Positions 56,560 through 64,000 of a DNA stretch of 64,000 bases are shown here, piece by piece. Location of the stretch: the NCBI GenBank assembly GCA_964017235.1, contig OZ024933.1:61982255-62046254 (forward strand). Direction: 5' to 3'. The translations under genes were made by a program, and so were the position numbers. The notes below the pieces were generated by a model, which was given only the letters and a program-made list of their open reading frames with translations, had not been told where the DNA came from and did no database searches. This DNA is from Sabellastarte sp. h YS-2021 (lineage: Eukaryota > Annelida > Polychaeta > Sabellida > Sabellidae). Numbering within the stretch: the first letter of the stretch is position 1; every line of letters starts with the position of its first letter.

Positions 56560-57250
56560 AATTCTTCTACTTGATCAGGTTTAATACTCAAAAGGTACAA
56601 TCCTTCCATATAGCTCTGTTACTCTCACATGTTATTGCAGTTAAAAGTATATGTGTTTGAAGTGTGTTATTAAAATTTGTTTTTGCACACCAAAATATAT
56701 ATTCTCTTGTGAGAAGTAATACAAAATTCATCGGCAAAACTTTCTGGTCATGGACTAAGTATCCAAACAATTTATTTAGCTTAATACTTAGTATTGATTA
56801 GTTTTTTCTTCTTTTTTTCCGTTCAAGAACCCTAGACCATAGTGTCTGAACAGTACTGCATTGGTTAAATAAATGCTCAATTGTTTCCACTGAAGCTCTT
56901 GATGTAGATTGGAAAATACCAAAACAAAGGAAAATGCAAACATGTCAAAGATTTCATATATATCTTAAATTACACTTTTTAACTTTGAAATTCCTGATAT
57001 GTTTTGTTTAAACATGTCCTTTAGAAGTTTGTCTACATTAGCTATTTTACTAATTATATTGATGTAGTGTCACCATTATCCATATTGTTTTGTATTTAAA
57101 TTACCATGTGTAAGTTCATTGTTTAAATCCCCTTTGCCAGATGGTACATAAAAGAGTTTATTAATGTAGTGCCAGGAGACTTAACCTTTTGTGCATTGTT
57201 TTACAGTCACTAATTGTTTCGTATAATTATTATCCTTCAGACAATAATAG
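56560..57250. other. Intergenic stretch, nothing recognised
   Basis: AT-rich sequence without recognisable features. Confidence 0.4.
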
Positions 57251-57254
57251 CATT

Positions 57255-57900
57255 TATTAGTTTGTCTGGGCTGTATCTCAGAAACCGTGAGGCGCAGGAA
57301 GTTGATACTTGGTAGGGACATTGGTTAGGAGGTGTAGATATGAAACTTCATAATCTGACCTTGATTTAACCTTTGACCTTGCCAGAGTGACCTTGACCTA
57401 AAAAATCTTGTCTGGGCTATATCTTGGTGTGGGAAGTTGATACTTGGTAAGGATATTGGTTAGGGGTTGTAGGTGTGCAACATCATGGTGTGACCTTGAT
57501 TTGACCTTTGACCTTGTCATAGCGACCATGAGTTTTAAAATCTTGTCTGGGCTTTTTCTTGGATTCCATGAGGTGTAAAAGGTTGACACTTGGTAGGGAA
57601 ATTGGTTTGGGGGGTGTAGGTGTGCATCATGGTGTGATCTTTTTGCTCTGCCAAAGTGTGTTCACCTGCCATATTTGAGACATGTTTCTCTAATGACAAA
57701 GATATATGGTTTGCTGCAACTGATAATTATATGCACTTTTACATAATTGTGCTATTTCCATTGACAGCTATTCTCCAATTAATAAATTTTACAGCTTTAT
57801 ATTTTTAGTTTACTGATTAATGCTGTCATCATGCTATTGAATTGTTTTGTTTTAGTGCTTTATCTTTACAATACATTTTCTTTTTCTTAGATGTTGTTTA
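57255..57900. repeat. ~140-bp tandem array upstream of gene 3
   Basis: GTCTGGGCT starts recur at 57264, 57410 and 57545. Each unit has AGTTGATACTTGGTA and GTGTGACCTTGATTTGACC blocks. The continuation (57830-57890) matches the continuation of the intron 2 array at 32700-32760. Confidence 0.75.
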
Positions 57901-57904
57901 CTCT

Positions 57905-60255
57905 ACTTAAACATTATTTGGACCTTTATATAAGTGACGGTGGGCTGAAAGTATTCCAGTCTTTGTACTGTTTCAGTACTTCTATATGTCATGGTGTTGA
58001 AAACTATTTCCCCAGGCTGTGGCCTACGGGTAGTACGGGCCTCTCTGATGCTATTTTCTAGTCTAAAACGAAGTCAGTTTGAAATAGACCAATATCTGCT
58101 TGTAGAAATATGTGGGAAAACACACATGTATTTCAACATGATTACAAATGTTGTGTGTTTACTTTCTGTGAAGCCATAAGAAATTCCACATGATGTCATC
58201 TGTTTCTATTTTAGTGTTATTATTACCAAAACTTCTGCAGTTTTCCAGGATTTGCCATTGACACGTGATATCCCTGTACTGTAAGAAGGTTTCAGGACCT
58301 ATTGAAGTGACTCATGTGCAGAAAAGTCAGAAACTGTGAAATTAAGTGCAGTATGTGAAATTTATCACTGAGTGGCTGGCCCTTTTAAACTCAAACAATA
58401 AGAAAACTAATTATTGTAATTCTGTGACATAGCTGACAGTTTATCACTAAAGTCACACAAGTTTGATAAGCTTGTGTTGCCTTAATGGATGTAAAATAAA
58501 GAACTTCCCAGTAATTTATGAGTATAATTCACAGACTTTAGCAGAATTTCCCATTTCTGAGAAAGGTTCAACAGGATTTGTTCAGGTTTTCATTTCTGTC
58601 TCTGTGAATATCGTAGCCTTGCTAAAGGCTCAAGTTTCTTTGTAATTGAGAAACATTTTCAGCTCAGGCAATAAAATTTCAGTTTATATAATGTGTTTTT
58701 ACGTAGTCATTTACACCAGTGTACTGCTAAGACAAAGTTTCTGTCATATGACATTACATCTCATAATATGGGCAAGCATTTTATGTATACCAAATACAGA
58801 TATGATATAGAACTTCAAGAAAGGCTATGTATTTCTTATCCTTTCTCTTTATATTCAACAGCCAAAATGTAAAACTGGTTACACTTACTTCAGCAGTTCT
58901 TAAATTTCAATCAATAGCTTTAAAAATACCTATAACCTAATTATATGTTTTTGAATGTCACTTTTTATTTTATTTGTGCCTAGTGTACTTTGCTTACAAA
59001 AATTAGGTGCTCTAAGATTGATTACATTACATTTGAATACCAGAGTATGTGAAACCAGTTTGAAGGTCAAACATCAGACAAATGTTGAGAGCTAGTTAAA
59101 CCAAAAATCCAAATATGATATTTAACCAAACCTGCTAAAAGACAAGTGTACATTAGTCATATCTGGGTCTACTTCCTGTCTGTAGATATTTAGGTTTCTA
59201 GTTATACAGAGTCCGCAGTACTTCTTCAGCTTAATTATGTTATCCATGGAGATTTTAATCCCAACATTTATCCACTGATTTGTCAAGACAATATTATGTA
59301 CAATTCATTTAATTAAAAAAATTTTCATTTTAAGTCATTTCGGTTCAGATTTCAAACTTTTTTAAAAAATTTTTTGTAAAATGGAATTCTGGTGGAGCTT
59401 GGTGTACTTCGTCATTAGGTATTTCCCATGCTATTTCGATATGTAATCTTTCCCTTTGTTTTACTTTTTTAATCAAACCTTTTTACCTTTAGCCTTGCTA
59501 AGGTTGGTAAAGCTTTAAACGTATTTATTTTGTGTAACAACAAAAGAGACAGTATAGTCATTATTAATTATTTAATGCCCAAATGCATTGATATAAGTAT
59601 CAACTCATTATTTTAGGCTATATTTCAATTGAATTTATATGAATATATGTTACTTTAACGCTATTCCCTTTCCTAAATCTTGACAAATTTCTTGGACCCC
59701 ATGTTAATGCAATAGTGAATTGAACCAATTAATACAAGAGCAGTCAGACTTTGTCTACCTCTGCCAGGGCACAGCAACTTTAATATTGCTAATGAATGCA
59801 ATGATCATAAATGCTTTAAAAATTCCTAGTTCTCCAGACAGTGATCCAGACCACCACCAAAGCTGACTCACTTTTACCCTTGTGCCACTGCCAACATGTT
59901 TCATGTAAATTGTATTCTGGGCATGCCCAAAAAGCTACATTTCTCAACTATTCTTTTGACAAATGGAAAAAAAATAAAGGAAAACATCAAACTTCAGAGC
60001 ATAACTGGAAAAATTTTTATAGAGTGTGTACACATTTAAGTTAAATATATTTTTCAGTTTTCATGACTCTTACACAGTTGGTAAATATATCAGAAAAAGA
60101 TGTTTCAACCTATGAATCATATTTTGTAGTATGAACCTACATGTCTAAGCAAACATCAAGCATCTGTGAACTTCCTAGAAACAATATACTAACAGATCTG
60201 TAGTTTAAAGGCTCGGACAGAATATAAATCAAAAGTTTATATGGATTACATTGTC
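57905..60255. repeat. Upstream region of gene 3, partly paralogous to 28.1-30.1 kb
   Basis: GAATACCAGAG and CCA.TTTGAAG near 59035 match 28218-28245. GTAGTATGAACCTACATG and GTGAACTTCCTAGAAACAAT near 60130-60180 match 29900-29950. No coding signal. Confidence 0.6.
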
Positions 60256-60261
60256 GACCAG

Positions 60262-60846
60262 GGCCGGTATTCACGAAGGGTCTTAGTCAGGGCTTAGGCT
60301 TAAAGTTGAGACTTATGTCTTAAGTTTCTGCCCCAAAACAGCTAAGACTATTGTCTTAGGCTTAGTGGTATTCACAAAGAATTTAAGACCGGTCTTAGGC
60401 TTAGCCAAGGGCTCAACTTTAAGACTGGTTGGTTAAGTGGGCTTAAATTTTGTGAAGAGGACTTAAATATGCCGCCATAAACTTTTCTCCACTTCAAAAT
60501 TTGAAGTGGCTATAAATAAAGTATAATTATACAGAACATCTCACTAAAGCAGTCTTTGGGAAGTTTATATGTGGTAACAAGGTTTTCCATTTCAAAACAG
60601 CACTTTTCTTTAGAGAAAATACATTAAATGAAAGATATATGTCACCAATAGTATAGTTTGAATAGAAAAGAAAGTTCACATGACACAGAAAACCACTGTG
60701 GTTATTTGATAATCTTGGACTTAGCTAAGTCACCCTTTGTGAATACGGTTTTAAGACAAAACTTAGCTGAGACAAAAGTTTTAACTTTAAGACTCGATTT
60801 AAGCCTTAGACCTGGCTGAGTCTAAGACCTTTTGTGAATACGGGCC
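60262..60846. mobile_element. Harbinger-like MITE, copy 2 (upstream of gene 3), CAG duplication
   Basis: 585 bp, ends GGCCGGTATTCAC and GTGAATACGGGCC, CAG on both sides (60259-60261 and 60847-60849). The body is the reverse complement of copy 1 over the ACAGAAAACCACTGTGGTTA and AACTTCCCAAA regions. The equivalent place upstream of gene 2 (near 30020-30035) is empty and reads GTCAACCAAGCTATTAAT. Confidence 0.85.
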
Positions 60847-61433
60847 CAGGCTATTAATAAAGAACAAAATATTGTGCAATAACCTCCGTTAAAAAGTGGC
60901 TGCATGGCTCCTTTTAGTCATCATCATACAACTGCAAATACTTAGTATTTAGTTACAGGTCATCACAGAAAAACTTTTTCAGAAAATTTCAGACATCCAG
61001 TGCTTTCATTATTTCCTGTTGTTACTTATTTTATGTTCTTTTTTGGCAAATGGTGCAATAGTTGTGTCAGAATTTTTTTTAATACAAGTTTATATTCATT
61101 TGAAATACATTTAAATATACACAATTCAGAATTTTGTTCATTGCCAGTGAATTATAGGTAAGAGTGGTTGTAACATAGAAATGTTGTAATTTTTATATAA
61201 CTTCTCACCAAGTACTTATTAGATAAGGGTTATATCCTATACACAAGGGGATATTTACTCATGATTAGGTATTACTTAAAGTGGATCCAAACCAATGATC
61301 GGCATAAAAAGTTTTGATTTTTTTTTTTGCAATATCTGCGATTGACACAGGTGTGGAGCCATGTATGTAGGAATAATACTTGTTTTATATTTCCAGATAA
61401 TCTAGAAGTCCCTATTTCGCTGTTCAGCCAGAG

Positions 61434-61508
61434 ATGCAAACTGTGTATATATTTGCCACTGCAGTGGTTATCCTGACCATTCTACCACCAAGATGGGTCT
61501 CCTCTCAG
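61434..61508 (+). CDS. Gene 3 coding exon 1 (signal peptide)
   Basis: 25 codons, donor GTAAGA. The 5' UTR part of the exon starts at 61397. Confidence 0.9.
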
Positions 61509-62760
61509 GTAAGATTTCTGTGAAAGCCACTTTTTTTTCCAAATATCTTCTTTTGTGAAGGTCTATTTTGTATCAGCTAGCCTTTTTTTACGATTTAAAT
61601 GTTAAAGGAGGATTCATAAAAGTGTAACCAATATTTCTATAGTTCACAAATGTTATGTTGTTGAAGTTATCATTCAGTCCACTAATCTTTTTTAAAAAAC
61701 AACTTGAATGCATCGGCCATATATCAAAAATAGTTGTTTATCTAGAGCTTCTGCTTATACCTTCGGAGATCTGTTTTTACTCTCCTGTATATCTGTGTTA
61801 CAAACACCAAGAACCTCTTGGAATATCTCTTGTTGAACATTCAAACACATCAGACTTGTATTTATTCTTATGTATCTGTGAATCTGCTAATCCAACAGAA
61901 ACATAGGTACATTCCAGTTTATATAGGAAATAGAGTTTAATAATATTCCAGAAACATAGGAAGGGTCCAATTTATATAGGAATCAGAGTTTAATAATGTT
62001 AAACTGTTACTCTGACAGAAACATAGCTAGAGTCCAATTATATAGGAATCAGATTGTAATAATATTTCACTGTTACTCTAACAGAAATATAAGTAGAGTC
62101 GAGTTTACATAGGAATCAGAGTTTAATAAATGTTAAATTGTTACTCTAACAGAAACATAGGAAGAGTCCAGTTTATATAGGAATCAGTTTAATAAATATT
62201 TTACCATTATTCTAACAGAAACATAGGATAGAGTCCAGTTTATATAGGAATTAGAGTTTAATAAATATTAAACTGTTACTCTGACAGAAACATAGGAAGA
62301 GTCCAGTATATATAGGAATCAAAGTGTTATAAATGTTTTACTGTTACTGTGTCAATAACATAGCTAGCGTCCAGTTTATACAGCAGTCATAATGTAATAA
62401 ATATTTGGCTGTTACTCTGACAGAAATATAGCTTGTGTCGAGTTTATATAAGAATCAGAGTGTAATACATAATTTATTTTATTGTTATTCTTTTGTTTTT
62501 ATCAGCCTATGGATATGACCACTGGTATGCACAACATGCAGGATCATACGCATGACCATATGGACAGTATGACAGACCATATGGACCATATGACAGATGA
62601 TGGAGTTACTCATCACATGCATGATCATGATATGGAAGGCACGACAGGACATGGGCATGATCATCATGATATGGATCACACTGATATGGATCATGATCAT
62701 GACAAAGATGATCACAAAAATATGGATCATGGTGGCACATCTGGTGGCCATCACGGTGTA
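61434..62760 (+). CDS. CTR1/SLC31-type copper transporter, 5' portion (gene 3)
   Basis: First two coding exons, 61434-61508 and 62506-62760, phase 0 at the junction; the remaining exons lie right of the window. Exon 1 gives a 25-residue signal peptide that differs from gene 2 only at residues 3, 4, 5 and 7. Exon 2 gives an 85-residue Met/His/Asp-rich domain (about 13 Met, 21 His) ending GTSGGHHGV. It lacks nine residues relative to gene 2, mainly among the NHDDM/HHDM units. The 5' acceptor TATTTCCAG at 61396 is conserved with gene 2. The role is inferred from gene 2: extracellular copper gathering for a CTR pore. Whether it is intact cannot be judged here. Confidence 0.9.
61896..62470. repeat. 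67-bp minisatellite in gene 3 intron 1
   Basis: About nine units beginning CAGAAACATAG, at 61896, 61949, 62016, 62082, 62150, 62216, 62284, about 62353 and 62421. Spacing is 66-69 after the first. The array ends about 35 bases before exon 2. Gene 2 intron 1 has no such array. Confidence 0.88.
62506..62760 (+). CDS. Gene 3 coding exon 2 (Met/His-rich ectodomain)
   Basis: 85 codons, acceptor TTTTTATCAG and donor GTAAGT, both identical to the gene 2 sites. Confidence 0.92.
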
Positions 62761-62765
62761 GTAAG

Positions 62766-63535
62766 TCAAAGTATTTTTATCTTTTTTAGGCTCAACTGAC
62801 ATATAGTTATGCTTGTTTTCATCCCTGTAGATTTTATTTGCTATTTTTCTTACACAAAATACATATTGCTCCCTTGAAGGGCAAGATTATCCATAACCAT
62901 CCATCTGGGGTTTACAATAATCATACGCAGTTTAATATACAGTAAATAATATAGTATGATAGAACCCATTGCAACTATTGTGTGATGTTAATTTCTAAGT
63001 TATTTACTTCTTCTGTAAGTATTCTAAATTATACATGCTTTATCATACAAAAAGTTTGACGGAAAATTTCATTATAAATATAGAACTGAAATTGCATTGT
63101 TGCATATGTTTATATACTTGTACCTATCTTTGGATTCACCACTTTTAACCCACACCACAAATATATACATATACATATATTTATCCTATATCTAAGACAA
63201 TTTCTAGGTCAAGGAATAGGCCAAAGCAAGGTCAAAGTTAGAGGAAAAAGGAAAAGTGAAATTTGAGAATTTATTTTACATATTAGTAAAATGGTAAATT
63301 ATACACACATAAATTTTAAAAAAAAATGTATCTGCCCTAGTGGGCTCTAATTTGAATTGTGACCTCATATGCCCCTTAACTTCCCCTTTTTGACCTCAAG
63401 CACATGAGAGGATGTTGCATCAAATTTACGCTATATATAAATATTTCTATTCTATTCGATTAGATTTTTAGAGAGATCTGGATCAGCGTCTAGACACAAA
63501 AAATAATGCTGATTTCCCTGTTTACTAATATTTAT
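62766..63535. other. Gene 3 intron 2, first part
   Basis: Partly collinear with gene 2 intron 2 (TTTCATCCCTGTAGATTTTAT near 62818 and ACACA..ATACATATTGCTCCCT near 62855). No exon seen. Confidence 0.6.
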
Positions 63536-63540
63536 TATTA

Positions 63541-63716
63541 CAGTAGAACCTCTATTATTCGACCTTTTATTATCCGAATTTTTAATTATCCAAGCTAAAA
63601 CCCTATCTCACAACTCCATTTAAACCTATTATTTTAGCCCCTCTAATATACGACCCTTCTATTATCCAAACCAATTGTTCCTCCCCCAAGAGGGTTGGAT
63701 AATAGAGGTTATACTG
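63541..63716. mobile_element. 176-bp pogo/Tigger-like MITE in gene 3 intron 2
   Basis: The ends CAGTAGAACCTCTATTATTC and GGATAATAGAGGTTATACTG are inverted, with TA on both sides (63539-63540 and 63717-63718). CAGTA-AACCTCTATTATCCGA-type ends are characteristic of pogo/Tigger relatives in the Tc1/mariner superfamily. It sits inside a copy of the dispersed repeat seen at 36.3 kb. Confidence 0.82.
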
Positions 63717-64000
63717 TATCTGCCTTGATGGAGGCATACGCTCACTGAATGCTCTTGTTTTCAAGCTGATTTTCAGTTATATCTGAACTGTAGTGATAGA
63801 ACAATATCAACTGTTCAAAGATCTCACCTATATCAACATTTATATTTTAAAGCCGGTCATTTAGAAGAACAACCATCCTTCATGTCAGACCAAACTACTG
63901 TAAAAAAATCTTTTCATATAGTCTACTGTCCAGAAATGTCCATTGTTGTGAATATTTCCATGTTTTAATTCATTTGGACTGATACTTGATAGCCTGTGAC

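Overview
The window looks like AT-rich nuclear DNA from an invertebrate animal, most likely a mollusc or other lophotrochozoan. The reasons are long GT-AG introns, tRNA-derived SINEs ending in an AAATAAAT-type tail, and a mixed load of Penelope-like, DIRS-like, LINE and cut-and-paste elements. There is no operon structure and no bacterial signal. The species call is inference only.

The only host genes I can support are three tandem, same-strand paralogs of the CTR/SLC31 copper-importer family. Gene 1 is the 3' end of a gene entering from the left: one exon carrying the start of TM2 (792-846) and the terminal exon (1718-1894). Gene 2 is complete, with seven coding exons from 30541 to 41945. 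They splice in phase to a 261-residue protein with a signal peptide, a Met/His/Asp-rich ectodomain, three TM segments, MxxxM in TM2 and GxxxG in TM3. Gene 3 starts at 61434; its first two coding exons (to 62760) are present and the rest lies beyond the right edge. Intron and intergenic sequence also matches between copies, so the array arose by duplication of segments about 30 kb long.

The DNA between genes 1 and 2 (1.9-30.5 kb) is a transposon graveyard: a DIRS-like pol fragment (2.5-4.0 kb, minus), a decayed Penelope-like element with RT and GIY-YIG remnants (4.6-6.9 kb, minus), a LINE fragment (8.0-8.7 kb), and a near full-length DIRS/Ngaro-type tyrosine-recombinase retroelement (8.9-13.9 kb, minus). 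Then come a FoldBack-like inverted-repeat element made of 21-bp/171-bp tandem repeats (18.5-21.7 kb), a CR1/L2-like LINE (23.4-26.1 kb, minus), an L1-like LINE (26.4-27.6 kb, plus) and a small inverted-repeat element interrupted by a SINE (28.7-29.4 kb).

Gene 2 introns hold a 5S-rRNA-derived repeat, SINEs, a ~150-bp tandem array, a Harbinger-like MITE and a decoy half-copy of exon 6. Between genes 2 and 3 (42-61 kb) lie a HARBI1-like transposase fragment, a second 5S-derived repeat, a LINE 3' end, several inverted-repeat elements (45.97, 46.77, 48.67 and 56.3 kb) and a second copy of the Harbinger-like MITE (60.26 kb). Gene 3 has a 67-bp minisatellite in intron 1 and a pogo/Tigger-like MITE in intron 2.

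The most unusual structure is the FoldBack-like element at 18.5-21.7 kb, whose left arm was itself split by a smaller inverted-repeat insertion. None of the transposon reading frames appears intact. Repeat boundaries are from reading by eye and are approximate unless a target-site duplication is named.
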